Of a DNA stretch of 64,000 nt, positions 15,302-23,705 are shown one piece after another. The notes beneath the pieces are model-generated. The model had not been told where the DNA came from. It saw nothing but the letters and a program-made list of their open reading frames with translations, and searched no databases. The DNA comes from Schleiferilactobacillus harbinensis DSM 16991 (lineage in GTDB: Bacteria > Bacillota > Bacilli > Lactobacillales > Lactobacillaceae): assembly GCF_000425885.1 (NCBI RefSeq), contig NZ_AUEH01000010.1:1-64000 (forward strand), given 5' to 3'. Position numbers and translations under genes: made by a program. How positions within the stretch are numbered: position 1 is the first letter of the stretch; every line of letters begins with the position of its first letter.

Positions 15302-16246
15302 TCACTGATCGTCTTTTTTATTCTGATCATGCTGCTGCTTAGTGAACGCCTGCAACCGCTGTTTGACTTCTTTGGCCCGGGGATCGTTCTGGCGCTGGGC
15401 CATGGCGAACGCCCGCCACTGGTCCTGGGTCAATTGCCGCCCGACATCCCGGGCATCGCCGTTGACCGCCGTATCCGGTGCCGGAGTGACTTTCGTATCC
15501 AGCCACTGCTGTAAAATATTGGTCCAGTCCTGGGGTGCGGCTTTCTTCCCTTGCCGCACTTGCTGCTGCCGGGAGCGCTGGACCTGGCGCTGGAACTTGC
15601 GCATCTGCTCTGGCGTTAAATGCAAATACTCCGACCGCTGATCCGGCGTCAGTTGCTCCGCGTCGTGCATCTGTTGACGGGTGCTGCCGGTGAACAGCAA
15701 GTCCCGCACCGGATAGGACAGGTAGAACCAGACAGCGATAAACGGCCAGAACCAGGCGATCACCAGCAAGACGGCGGTCCAAATCATGAACAGCGGGTTC
15801 TGGGCGCCGTATATTTTTCCATAAACCTGGCGCATTTGCGACTTATCCGTATATTGAAAATGGACAATGGCCTTGGCCAGCAGCCGGAACGTAAAGGACA
15901 GCAGGAGGTTCAAAATGCCATAGGCCATCACCGTAGTACGCGTCGTGTTCGAAGCCATCATATTGGTGGCCAAGGGCGTCAGGGATAAGACGGCGAGAAA
16001 AGGGAAATCGTAGACCATGATCCGGTAGGTCATGTCCTCGATTTCCTCAAAGGCTGTGGCGTGCTGGTACCACATATTGGCCACCAGCGCGAAACTAATC
16101 CCGTAAATTCCCACTTCTTTGGCCAGACTCAAGTAGGCCGGCCAACTGTCCTTCAGTACCGGCGTCAGGTCCAAGACCATGATTGTCATGATGATGGCAA
16201 TGACCGCATCACTATAGGCATCCAGCCGGGATTTCAACTTTTTCAT
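15302..16246 (-). CDS. TMEM175-family (DUF1211) potassium channel-like protein with C-terminal cytoplasmic extension
   Basis: A 314-residue membrane protein. The first helix carries the family's signature in the form SRLDAYSDAVIAI (residues 6-18). Six hydrophobic segments run to about residue 205. Bacterial TMEM175 proteins are potassium channels made of six-helix subunits. Here a Gln/Arg-rich cytoplasmic tail of about 105 residues follows (LTPEQMRKFQRQVQRSR repeated in theme by LTQDQWRAFAMAQRQN), which is not part of the core family. AGGGGGA lies ahead of the ATG. Confidence 0.85.
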   Translation of the reverse strand: MKKLKSRLDAYSDAVIAIIMTIMVLDLTPVLKDSWPAYLSLAKEVGIYGISFALVANMWYQHATAFEEIEDMTYRIMVYDFPFLAVLSLTPLATNMMASNTTRTTVMAYGILNLLLSFTFRLLAKAIVHFQYTDKSQMRQVYGKIYGAQNPLFMIWTAVLLVIAWFWPFIAVWFYLSYPVRDLLFTGSTRQQMHDAEQLTPDQRSEYLHLTPEQMRKFQRQVQRSRQQQVRQGKKAAPQDWTNILQQWLDTKVTPAPDTAVNGDARDVGRQLTQDQWRAFAMAQRQNDPRAKEVKQRLQAFTKQQHDQNKKDDQ

Positions 16247-16413
16247 TGTGTAACGTCCCCCTTAATGGGAACATCTTACACCCGCTCGACCAGAAATGCG
16301 CACCGGACTTTAGGCCCAAATTTATTCCAATTGCTTACGAATCACACCGGAAATGAAATCCACCCGCATGACCATGAATCACTCCCACGATCTGATTTGG
16401 TTAACTCATTTGT

Positions 16414-16419
16414 ATTATA
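16414..16419 (-). promoter_or_regulatory. -10 box of the TMEM175-like gene
   Basis: A perfect TATAAT on the minus strand, about 170 bases before the ATG at 16246. No convincing -35 box. The palindrome CAACGTTG (16421-16428) abuts it. Confidence 0.4.
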
Positions 16420-16460
16420 CCAACGTTGTCCGTTGAATTATTGAACGTTTGGGTGCCGGT

Positions 16461-17288
16461 TTAACGCTGGGCCGACGGTGTGCGGCCAAAGTGCTTCTTA
16501 AACAGTTTCGAGAAGTACAACGGGTCCAAGTACCCCACCCGGTTGGCTACTTCCTTGATCGTCAACTGATCATTCTGTAATAACTCCTCCGCCCGCTGCA
16601 GCCGAATCCGGGTTAAGTAATTACTCGGCGTCTCGCCCGTCACCGTCTTAAACAGCCGCGACAAGTGGGCATTACTGACGTGCAGACTGGCCGCCAAGCG
16701 GGCTAATGAGACATCCTCATCATAGTGGGCATTCAAATAATAGGTGGCCTGGGTCACCAGGGCTTGCGCCTCTGCCGGCGAATCCGACGGCTGCTCGCCG
16801 CCCAGGATCTGGTCATCGGCGACACAGTTCTCCGGCAGTGCCCGCAGCAAATACACCAGCAGCTCAGTGACCATCGCCCGTTCCAGCAGCTGCTTGCCCA
16901 GTGCCTGGCGATGATTTTCGTCGATCAATTGATGGACCACGGCAAAAAAATCATGCCACTGATTACCCAAATCGATCACGGAATTGGCAAAGGGCAGTTT
17001 ATCGCTGCCGATCCCTGGCAGAACAAAGTTGCGAAAGCCGATGTGCACTTGGTAGCTGAAGGTCCCCATTGGTTGACTGTCTTGATGCCAGGTATGCGGA
17101 TTAAAAACCAGTACTTGTCCCTTCGTAATATGATGGTGCTGGTCCCCAATCAAGTAATCTGCGCACCCGTCGACCATGATCGAAATCTCAGGGAAGTCAT
17201 GCTGATGGTAACGGCTATCGCCGACCTTGGTATTCTGGTAAGGAAACACGTAGAGCACTTCCGGTACCGTGCCGGACATATCCAGCAT
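16461..17288 (-). CDS. AraC-family transcriptional regulator with cupin sensor
   Basis: A 275-residue regulator. An N-terminal cupin-like ligand domain (about 1-150, with HQHDFPEISIMVDG and GQVLVFNPHTWHQ) is followed by a paired helix-turn-helix domain at about 175-272 (LARLAASLHVSNAHLSRLFK and IKEVANRVGYLDPLYFSKLF, both classic AraC helices). Proteins of this form usually activate sugar-utilisation genes in response to a carbohydrate. ATG 17288 is preferred over a TTG three codons upstream because GGAGGG is better placed. No sugar operon is adjacent, so the target is unclear. Confidence 0.9.
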   Translation of the reverse strand: MLDMSGTVPEVLYVFPYQNTKVGDSRYHQHDFPEISIMVDGCADYLIGDQHHHITKGQVLVFNPHTWHQDSQPMGTFSYQVHIGFRNFVLPGIGSDKLPFANSVIDLGNQWHDFFAVVHQLIDENHRQALGKQLLERAMVTELLVYLLRALPENCVADDQILGGEQPSDSPAEAQALVTQATYYLNAHYDEDVSLARLAASLHVSNAHLSRLFKTVTGETPSNYLTRIRLQRAEELLQNDQLTIKEVANRVGYLDPLYFSKLFKKHFGRTPSAQR

Positions 17289-17344
17289 ACTGACCAACTC
17301 CCTCCGGTGCTCTTGATTGCTCTATTATACCGCTTACAGAATAT

Positions 17345-17378
17345 AAAAGCGGCCTCATCGCTAAAACGATGAACCCGC
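17345..17378 (-). terminator. Intrinsic terminator of the MgtC-like gene
   Basis: On the minus strand the arms at 17378-17367 and 17360-17349 pair at 10 of 12 bases and are followed by TTTTAT. Confidence 0.65.
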
Positions 17379-17394
17379 CAAAATAAGCTGCTGA

Positions 17395-18102
17395 TTAGTC
17401 ATTCACCGCGACCAGACGCACTTCTCGGATATTAGGGTACATGGACAGATCGTCGATCACATCGGCATACGTCAGCAGCCGGGGCAGATCAATGGTAAAC
17501 GTATTGCGATAGATCCGCTCATTCTCGATGATCTGCACCTCGAACGTGACATCTTCGATCTCGATATTCTTTTTCTCAAAATAGTTATTAATGAACTCTT
17601 TAGTCTCCTGCCGGTGCACGTACTGAATTTCCAAGTTGTTGATCTTGCGCACCTTGACCAGTTTTTGCACCAACGACAGCGAAAACATAATTGCCGCAAA
17701 GCCGACAAAAACCACCTGATAATAGCCCATCCCGATGGCAATACCGACCGCAGCCACCGCCCATAGCGAAGCGGCCGTCGTCAGCCCCATGACCCGCTGC
17801 TTCGTCACGATGATCGTCCCCGCCCCGAGAAAGCCGATGCCGCTGACCACTTGGGCGATGAGCCGGGACTGATCATACTTGATCACCGTGGCCAGCTTGG
17901 GATACGCGCGGACCAAAGAAAACGCCTCTTCGGCGATCGACTGTTGGGTTAAGGCAATAATGGTGGCCCCAATACAGACCAAAATGTGAGTTCGAATCCC
18001 CGCCGGCCGGTTCTTGTGCTCCCGCTCAAAACCTACACAACCGGCAATGATGATTGACAGGGTCAATCGGATAACAACTTCCTTCAACGACAAGTTCAAC
18101 AC
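17395..18102 (-). CDS. MgtC/SapB-family membrane protein with ACT-like C-terminal domain
   Basis: A 235-residue protein. Four to five helices (about 8-28, 40-55, 78-98, 105-125 and 128-148) contain the family's signature (GCVGFEREHKNRPAGIRTH and VSGIGFLGAGTII). A soluble C-terminal part (about 155-235) has the beta-alpha pattern of an ACT-like domain. Family members are linked to Mg2+ limitation and acid or phosphate stress; the bacterial protein is not itself proved to be a transporter. The GTG at 18102 is chosen because GAGGGGAG lies nine bases upstream; the longer frame to 18135 has no such site. Confidence 0.88.
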   Translation of the reverse strand: MLNLSLKEVVIRLTLSIIIAGCVGFEREHKNRPAGIRTHILVCIGATIIALTQQSIAEEAFSLVRAYPKLATVIKYDQSRLIAQVVSGIGFLGAGTIIVTKQRVMGLTTAASLWAVAAVGIAIGMGYYQVVFVGFAAIMFSLSLVQKLVKVRKINNLEIQYVHRQETKEFINNYFEKKNIEIEDVTFEVQIIENERIYRNTFTIDLPRLLTYADVIDDLSMYPNIREVRLVAVND

Positions 18103-18160
18103 CGCAGCGCGCTCCCCTCTGGCCAGCAGCGCCAAACAACTAGGAGCACTGCGACCGGTA

Positions 18161-18190
18161 ATCGTACAAGATGTCAGACCAATCTGTTAA
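18161..18190 (-). promoter_or_regulatory. Candidate promoter of the MgtC-like gene
   Basis: TTAACA (18190-18185), 18-base spacer, TACGAT (18166-18161) on the minus strand, about 60 bases before the start codon. Confidence 0.4.
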
Positions 18191-18249
18191 AAATGAAAAC
18201 GCTCTATAATTCATTTTAACATTTCGCCCATCTTATGTCTGGTACATCA

Positions 18250-18298
18250 AAAAGAGACCGGTGCCGGTTGCTCACTGCAACTGACCCGCGGTCTCTTT
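18250..18298 (-). terminator. Intrinsic terminator of the exporter operon
   Basis: On the minus strand AAAGAGACCG (18298-18289) pairs with CGGTCTCTTT (18260-18251), with an inner imperfect stem, and is followed by a T run. Confidence 0.8.
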
Positions 18299-18307
18299 GA
18301 ACTCCGA

Positions 18308-20095
18308 TTACAAAGCCTTCAACATCTGGTACTGTGCATCATACAAATCGAAGTACGCCCCATGATCCGCCATCAGGCTGTCATGGTTCCCCCGCTCGAC
18401 GATCTCGCCATGGTCAATGACGAAGATCTGGTCGGCATTTTGAATCGTGGACAGCCGATGGGCGATGATGAAACTCGTCCGGCCCTTGAGCAGAGCGTTC
18501 AACCCTTGCTGCAAGAGGATTTCTGTCTGGGTATCGATCGCCGCGGTGGCTTCATCCAAAATCAAAATCCGGGGATCGGCCAGCAGGGTCCGGGCGAAGG
18601 CAATCAGCTGGCGCTGCCCGGCTGACAGGGTGGAGCCCCGTTCCTGCAATTCTGTGTTGTAGCCGTTCTTCAGGTGGCGGATGAAATCGTCCGCCCGCAC
18701 GACCTTAGCCGCGGCGATGACTTCTTCCTCCGTGGCATCCAGCTTCCCGTAGCGAATGTTATCCAGGATCGTCCCGGAGAAGATGAAAGTATCCTGAAGC
18801 ATGACGCCCATTTGCTGACGCAGGGACTTCAGGGTGACCTTGCTGATGTCGACCCCGTCGATCAGGATCTCCCCATCTGTTACGTTATAGAAGCGGGACA
18901 GCAGGTTGATCACCGTGGACTTCCCGGCACCGGTAGGGCCGACCAGCGCAACGGATTGCCCCGGGGTCGCATGGAAATTGATGTGGTGCAGGATCATCGG
19001 GCCGTCCTGGTCGTACTTGAAAGAGACATCGTTGAACTGCACGTCGCCGCGAATCGGCGGCAGCGCGAAGGCATCCGGGGCGTCCTGAATCTCCGGCTTT
19101 TCATCCAGCGTCTCAAAGATCCGCTCCAAGTATGCGGTGGCCGTGATTAGGGAGTTGTAGAAGTTCCCGATGTTGATCACCGGGTTCCAGAAGTTGTTGA
19201 TGTAGCCGATGAAGGCAATCAGCGTCCCGGTGGTGACGGCCACGCCGATACGGTTGACGCCGACGAAGTAAATCAGGGCGGTCGTCATGATCGCAATGTT
19301 TTGTACCCCTGGCCACAAGGCGAACTGAATCTTCACCGCGTGCATCCAGGTCGAGCGATATTCTTCGGAAACGTCGGCAAAGCGCTGCTCCGCATTTTTC
19401 TCCTGAGCAAACCCTTGCGTGACCTTGATCCCGGCAATACTTTCATGGATATAAGCGTTCAGGTTGGACTGCTTGTTGCTCAGAATTTGATACGCCACCC
19501 GCTGTTTGTTCTTGATGACCCAGGCCCAGATGAACAGGATTGGCAGCAAAGCCATACTGTACAGGGTCAGTTTCCAGTCAATGACGAACATGAAGATCAA
19601 AGTCACGATCAGACTGATCAAGTCTGAAATCAAGTTGATCAGCCCGTTGCTCAGCAGATCCGACAGGGTGTTGATGTAGTTCACGACCCGAATCAGAATC
19701 TTGCCGTGGGGCCGGGAATCGAAGTAAGAAAACGGCAAGGTCTGCAAGTGGTCAAAAATATCCGACCGCATATCCTTCAGCATGTCCTGACCGATCTCAG
19801 TGATTGCCCAGATCCGGTACCGCATACAGAAGAACGCGACGATCAAGGTCACCAGAAAGATCCCGGCAATCAGCCATAACTGACCCATGTCCTTATTGGG
19901 GATAGCCTGGTCAATGGCCACTTTGGTCAGATACGGTCCCATGATGATAGCCACGTTGGCCAGGAGAATGCTGCCCAGCACCACCAGCAGTCGACGCAGG
20001 TACGGCTTCAAATACTTGCCCAGCCGTTTGTAATAGGCCCAGTTAAATTCCTGTTCCAGCTCTTCGTCTTGATCGTAAGTATTCCGTTTAGCCAT
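18308..20095 (-). CDS. ABC exporter half-transporter, catalytically canonical partner (LmrD-like)
   Basis: A 595-residue type IV ABC exporter subunit. Six membrane helices lie at about 30-320, the nucleotide-binding domain at about 350-590. Walker A is GPTGAGKST, the signature is LSAGQRQ (one change from LSGGQ), Walker B with its catalytic Glu is ILILDEATAAID, and the switch His is in IIAHRLST. ATG 20095 overlaps the stop of the preceding gene in ATGGCTAA, a translational-coupling arrangement. It forms a heterodimer with that gene's product, as in LmrCD, BmrCD and similar multidrug exporters. The substrate is inferred only from this resemblance. Confidence 0.92.
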   Translation of the reverse strand: MAKRNTYDQDEELEQEFNWAYYKRLGKYLKPYLRRLLVVLGSILLANVAIIMGPYLTKVAIDQAIPNKDMGQLWLIAGIFLVTLIVAFFCMRYRIWAITEIGQDMLKDMRSDIFDHLQTLPFSYFDSRPHGKILIRVVNYINTLSDLLSNGLINLISDLISLIVTLIFMFVIDWKLTLYSMALLPILFIWAWVIKNKQRVAYQILSNKQSNLNAYIHESIAGIKVTQGFAQEKNAEQRFADVSEEYRSTWMHAVKIQFALWPGVQNIAIMTTALIYFVGVNRIGVAVTTGTLIAFIGYINNFWNPVINIGNFYNSLITATAYLERIFETLDEKPEIQDAPDAFALPPIRGDVQFNDVSFKYDQDGPMILHHINFHATPGQSVALVGPTGAGKSTVINLLSRFYNVTDGEILIDGVDISKVTLKSLRQQMGVMLQDTFIFSGTILDNIRYGKLDATEEEVIAAAKVVRADDFIRHLKNGYNTELQERGSTLSAGQRQLIAFARTLLADPRILILDEATAAIDTQTEILLQQGLNALLKGRTSFIIAHRLSTIQNADQIFVIDHGEIVERGNHDSLMADHGAYFDLYDAQYQMLKAL

Positions 20096-21863
20096 TGGTG
20101 ACCGCCTCCTCTGCTTGCGGTGCATCCGGGGTCACGCCCAGCGCACCGAGTTGTTTTTGATATGTGTCGTAGTAATAGCCGTGCTTGGCCAATAATTCTT
20201 CATGGGTGCCCCGCTCGATGATTCGGCCATGCTGCAGCACGATGATCTGATCGGCTTGCCGAATGGACGAAATGCGGGTCGCAATAATAAACGTCGTTTT
20301 ATCCTTGGTGATCCGGCGCAATTCCTTTTGAATCTTGGCTTCGGTTTCCATGTCCAGGGCCGACGTCGTGTCGTCCAGAATCAGGATCGACGGGTCCTTG
20401 ACCAAAGCCCGGGTTAAGGAAATCCGCTGCTTCTGGCCGCCGGACAGACCAACGCCCCGTTCGCCAACAACTGTGTCGTACCCTTCCGGCATTTCTTCAA
20501 TAAAGTTCTCGGCATCAGCGACGCTGGCCATATCCCGAATAAAGCGCGGATTGGCCTCCCGGTTACCATAATTGATGTTCTCGGCAATGGTGTCGGAAAA
20601 CAGGAACTGATCCTGCATGACAATGGTCACCTGATCCCGCAGCTGGCGGACGGGATAGTCTTTGGCCAGCTTGCCGTCGATCAAGACGGCCCCGCTGGTC
20701 GGGTCGTAAAAGCGGGTAATCAGGTTCATCAGGGTGGACTTGCCGGAACCGGTTTCACCCAAGATCCCCATGGTTTGCCCCGGCGTCACTTTGAAGTTGA
20801 TGTCGTGAAGTACCGGCTGGCTGGGGTCATCGGCATATTCAAAGTTCACGTCTTTGAATTCCACCGTCCCCTTAATGTGTTCATAATCCGGCGAATCTTC
20901 CACCGGAATCCGAGACTTGGCACCCAGCATCTGGCGAATCTTGATCGTCGCTGCCGAGAAACGCTGAATATCGTTGATCAGCCAGCCGCTCATCCGCATC
21001 GGCTGATTCAGCATCCAGATGAAACCGTTGAAGGCCACCAGATCGCCCAGGGTCATCTTCCCAGAGATCACGAAGTAACCGCCCAGCAACAGCGAAATAA
21101 CCGTCAGCACCGAGGCCAGAAAGTCCAGAAATGGCAAGTAGCGCCGGGACACGGCAGCGGAGTCCATGTTTCTCTGTTTGTATTCGTTATTCAGTTTATC
21201 GAACTTCTGAATTTCATAGGGTTCCCGGGTAAATGCCTTGACCACCCGGTTCCCAGAAATGTTTTCTTCCACCATCGAATTCAGCCGGGCAAAGCTCTGG
21301 CGAATCTGGAAGAAGACGGGGTGGGCCGATTGGCTCATCATGATCGTCAAAATTCCGATCAGCGGCGTGACTGCCACCAGCGCCAGCATCAGCTGCCAGG
21401 AAATGGTGCTCATCACGACCACCGCCGTGAAGAACCAGAGCACACATTCGATCACGTTATAGGATACCCAGGAAACGAAGTGCCGGATGGCATCCATGTC
21501 CCCGGTCATCCGGGCCATGATATCCCCGGTACGGACCGTGTTGAAAAAGTTGAAGTCCAGGGTCTGCAATTTGTTGAACAGGTCTTTGCGCACGTCGTAC
21601 AGCGTGTTCTGGCCCACCCGTTCAAACAGGATCTGGTACAGATAGCGCATGATCGTCCGCAGCAGTGTGGTGCCGATCATGACGCCAAGCATCCACGGCA
21701 GCTGCTCGGTATGCCCTTGATTGATGACCACGTCGATAATTTTCCCGCCGAGCAAGGGCACCACAATAATGCCCAGCGCGTTACCGATGATCAGCACCGC
21801 CGCCATGACCATTCGCCCCTTGTAGCGTCTCGCATAGTGCCAAATCCATTGATATGGATTCAT
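20088..21863 (-). CDS. ABC exporter half-transporter with degenerate ATP site (LmrC-like)
   Basis: A 591-residue partner of the next gene, with six N-terminal helices and a C-terminal ATPase. Walker A (GETGSGKST) and LSGGQKQR are intact, but the catalytic Glu after Walker B is Asp (ILILDDTTSALD) and the switch His is Thr (IIATRISSI). Such a split between one degenerate and one consensus ATP site is the hallmark of heterodimeric exporters such as LmrC/LmrD. ATG 21863 is chosen for GGGAGG nine bases upstream; the open frame reaches further only by chance. It is first in the two-gene operon. Confidence 0.92.
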   Translation of the reverse strand: MNPYQWIWHYARRYKGRMVMAAVLIIGNALGIIVVPLLGGKIIDVVINQGHTEQLPWMLGVMIGTTLLRTIMRYLYQILFERVGQNTLYDVRKDLFNKLQTLDFNFFNTVRTGDIMARMTGDMDAIRHFVSWVSYNVIECVLWFFTAVVVMSTISWQLMLALVAVTPLIGILTIMMSQSAHPVFFQIRQSFARLNSMVEENISGNRVVKAFTREPYEIQKFDKLNNEYKQRNMDSAAVSRRYLPFLDFLASVLTVISLLLGGYFVISGKMTLGDLVAFNGFIWMLNQPMRMSGWLINDIQRFSAATIKIRQMLGAKSRIPVEDSPDYEHIKGTVEFKDVNFEYADDPSQPVLHDINFKVTPGQTMGILGETGSGKSTLMNLITRFYDPTSGAVLIDGKLAKDYPVRQLRDQVTIVMQDQFLFSDTIAENINYGNREANPRFIRDMASVADAENFIEEMPEGYDTVVGERGVGLSGGQKQRISLTRALVKDPSILILDDTTSALDMETEAKIQKELRRITKDKTTFIIATRISSIRQADQIIVLQHGRIIERGTHEELLAKHGYYYDTYQKQLGALGVTPDAPQAEEAVTNG

Positions 21864-22061
21864 GATAATTTTCCTCCCAATTTCTTCGGTTGTTACTGTC
21901 AAGAAGCTATTATGGGGGATTGGGCCAAGAAGAGAATGGAATGTTTTGACCGTAACCATGGACTAATTTGTCCAGGTCGATTTTGCTTTCCACGTAACCG
22001 TTATCATGGGATAATGCAAACAAGTATTCGGTATTTATCTCAGCGAAGGAGCGTGTGTTTT

Positions 22062-22628
22062 ATGACCACTGTTTATCACGCATGTCCCCAATTTGTGGGT
22101 ACTCATTATTCTTTGCGGCTGGTCACCCCCGCCGACGCCCAAGATTTGTTAGCTGTTTATTCCGACCCGCGAGCAGTGCCGCTATTCAGCAGCGACAATT
22201 GCGGCGGCGATGATTTCCACTACACCACTTTGGAAAGAATGCAGGCAGCCGTTGCCTATTGGTTGGCGGAATATGCCGAGGAGGGCTTTGTTCGCTGGTC
22301 GATCATCGCTAACAAAACGCAAACCGTGATTGGCACGATCGAGCTGTTCCACCGGGAGGCAGCGGATTATTTCACGGACTGCGGAGTGCTGCGGCTGGAT
22401 CTGCGCAGTGATTACGAGCAAACCGAGGCAATTGCTGAGATTTTAGCATTGATCGTCGCCCCCGCCTTTTCTTTATTTGATTGCTCTCAGGTCGCCACCA
22501 AGGCCGTACCCGCCGCCACAGAACGGATCGCAGCACTGCAAGACGCGGGCTTCACAGCCACCGCTGAACAGTTGATTGGGCACCACGATGGTACGGCGTA
22601 TGGTGATTACTGGGTGCGCCGAGTTTAG
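22062..22628 (+). CDS. GNAT-family N-acetyltransferase
   Basis: A 188-residue acetyltransferase of the RimJ/RimL-like branch: THYSLRLVTPADAQDLLAVY at the N-terminus, then WSIIANKTQTVIGTIELF and a C-terminal GFTATAEQLIGH. The acetyl-CoA loop is weak (DLRSDYEQTEAIAEI), so activity is not certain. AAGGAG lies about 13 bases before the ATG. The reading frame continues open far upstream across the exporter operon, but that part is an antisense shadow. The acceptor is unknown. Confidence 0.75.
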   Translation: MTTVYHACPQFVGTHYSLRLVTPADAQDLLAVYSDPRAVPLFSSDNCGGDDFHYTTLERMQAAVAYWLAEYAEEGFVRWSIIANKTQTVIGTIELFHREAADYFTDCGVLRLDLRSDYEQTEAIAEILALIVAPAFSLFDCSQVATKAVPAATERIAALQDAGFTATAEQLIGHHDGTAYGDYWVRRV

Positions 22629-22789
22629 AAAAACGCAACAAAGCCGGTTCGGATTTCACTTTTACCAAACAAAGCCATCATACTTTCTTCAAGGGCACCG
22701 CGTAGGATACAAACCATCAGCAGGTGCACAAATTCCTCCCCAAGAATGCTGCCGGCTGGTTTCCTCCCTCATCATTTTATCTTGAGCAG

Positions 22790-22823
22790 CCCCCCTGGCC
22801 GGTTCTCCCACTGGTCAGGGGGG
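22790..22823 (+). terminator. GC-rich hairpin, probable weak terminator
   Basis: CCCCCCTGGCC (22790-22800) pairs with GGTCAGGGGGG (22813-22823) with one G:T mismatch-type pair. It is followed by TTGTGTT rather than a clean T run, and it lies 160 bases after the GNAT stop. Confidence 0.4.
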
Positions 22824-22863
22824 TTGTGTTGACTTAAGCTATTAAAAGATGGAGGCGATTGGA

Positions 22864-23640
22864 ATGAGTTTACAGGACTTTATGGCAAAGATTGCACTGC
22901 CGGCCGCAGCGCAATCAATAATTGTGCGTACCCGACTTTCGCTTCCCTGGTGGCAAAAAGCACTATCGGCCAACCCAAGCAAATTTCAAGACCGATTGCT
23001 GGCCAATCCAGAATTAGCTTTGGCCGTGCTGACTGATCTGGCGGCCGAGGACAGCGCCTACTACCCGGCCCATGGTCTCAGTCCGCAAGTCTATTACGAT
23101 TCCTACCGCGACCTGAACCTCTGGGCCCAGGACCATTACGCCAAAACCGGCACATGGGGGATCACGGAAGTCCCTTGGTTGATGCGCACTTTGCAGCACC
23201 GACTGGTTCGCCTCGGCCGGTTGCAGTTTGAGCCGTTGACTGCCCCGGCTGACCATCATCTGCTGGCTTTCTCTGATATCTGGCTGAATGTGCATATCCC
23301 AGCGGACGGACCGCTGCTGCCGGCAGAGTGTACGGCATCGTTTGATCAGGCCAACACCTATTTTCAGCGTGACTGGTTCTGCTGCCACTCGTGGCTGCTG
23401 TCGCCCGATTTGCAACAGTTGCTGCCGGCGCACAGTCATATTTTGGAATTTCAGCGCCGGTTCACCATCGTGGCCTATTTCCCGAACGATCGTCAGGCCG
23501 AAGAACGCATCTTTGGTGCCCCGTTGGCTGACCCAGCCAAGTATCCCGAAACCACCTCACTGCAACGCGCCGCCAAACAGCATCTGCTCAGCAGCAGGAA
23601 AATTGGGACTGCTCTGGGCGTTTTCCAGTATCACCGCTAG
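22864..23640 (+). CDS. Acyltransferase-domain protein (NAT_N plus GNAT-like C-terminal domain)
   Basis: A 258-residue protein matching the two-domain GNAT-like acyltransferases of Firmicutes. The N-terminal helical part (about 1-95) contains YYPAHGLSPQVYYDSYRDL; the C-terminal part holds FSDIWLNVHIPADGPL, then CCHSWLLSPDLQQLLPAHSH and ILEFQRRFTIVAYFP, which are the family's most conserved blocks. The reaction has not been worked out for the family as far as I know. ATG 22864 lies eight bases after GGAGG; an in-frame ATG at 22849 overlaps that site and is unlikely. A terminator follows. Confidence 0.75.
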   Translation: MSLQDFMAKIALPAAAQSIIVRTRLSLPWWQKALSANPSKFQDRLLANPELALAVLTDLAAEDSAYYPAHGLSPQVYYDSYRDLNLWAQDHYAKTGTWGITEVPWLMRTLQHRLVRLGRLQFEPLTAPADHHLLAFSDIWLNVHIPADGPLLPAECTASFDQANTYFQRDWFCCHSWLLSPDLQQLLPAHSHILEFQRRFTIVAYFPNDRQAEERIFGAPLADPAKYPETTSLQRAAKQHLLSSRKIGTALGVFQYHR

Positions 23641-23645
23641 ACAGC

Positions 23646-23694
23646 AAAAAATCCCGGAACGCCACGCTTCAGCGCAGACGCTCCGAGATTTTTT
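23646..23694. terminator. Bidirectional intrinsic terminator
   Basis: AAAAAATC-CCGGAACGC at the left pairs with the segment ending GATTTTTT at the right. It has A and T runs on both sides and lies between convergent stops. Confidence 0.8.
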
Positions 23695-23705
23695 CATATA
23701 GTGGA

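Noticed and set aside
17980-18010. TTCGAATCC, resembling the T-loop of a tRNA
   Set aside because: It falls in the coding sequence of the MgtC-like protein and no acceptor or anticodon stems can be formed around it.
20775-22061. Long plus-strand frame reaching back from the GNAT gene
   Set aside because: This part is antisense to the LmrC-like exporter gene. The GNAT protein starts at 22062 with its own ribosome binding site.
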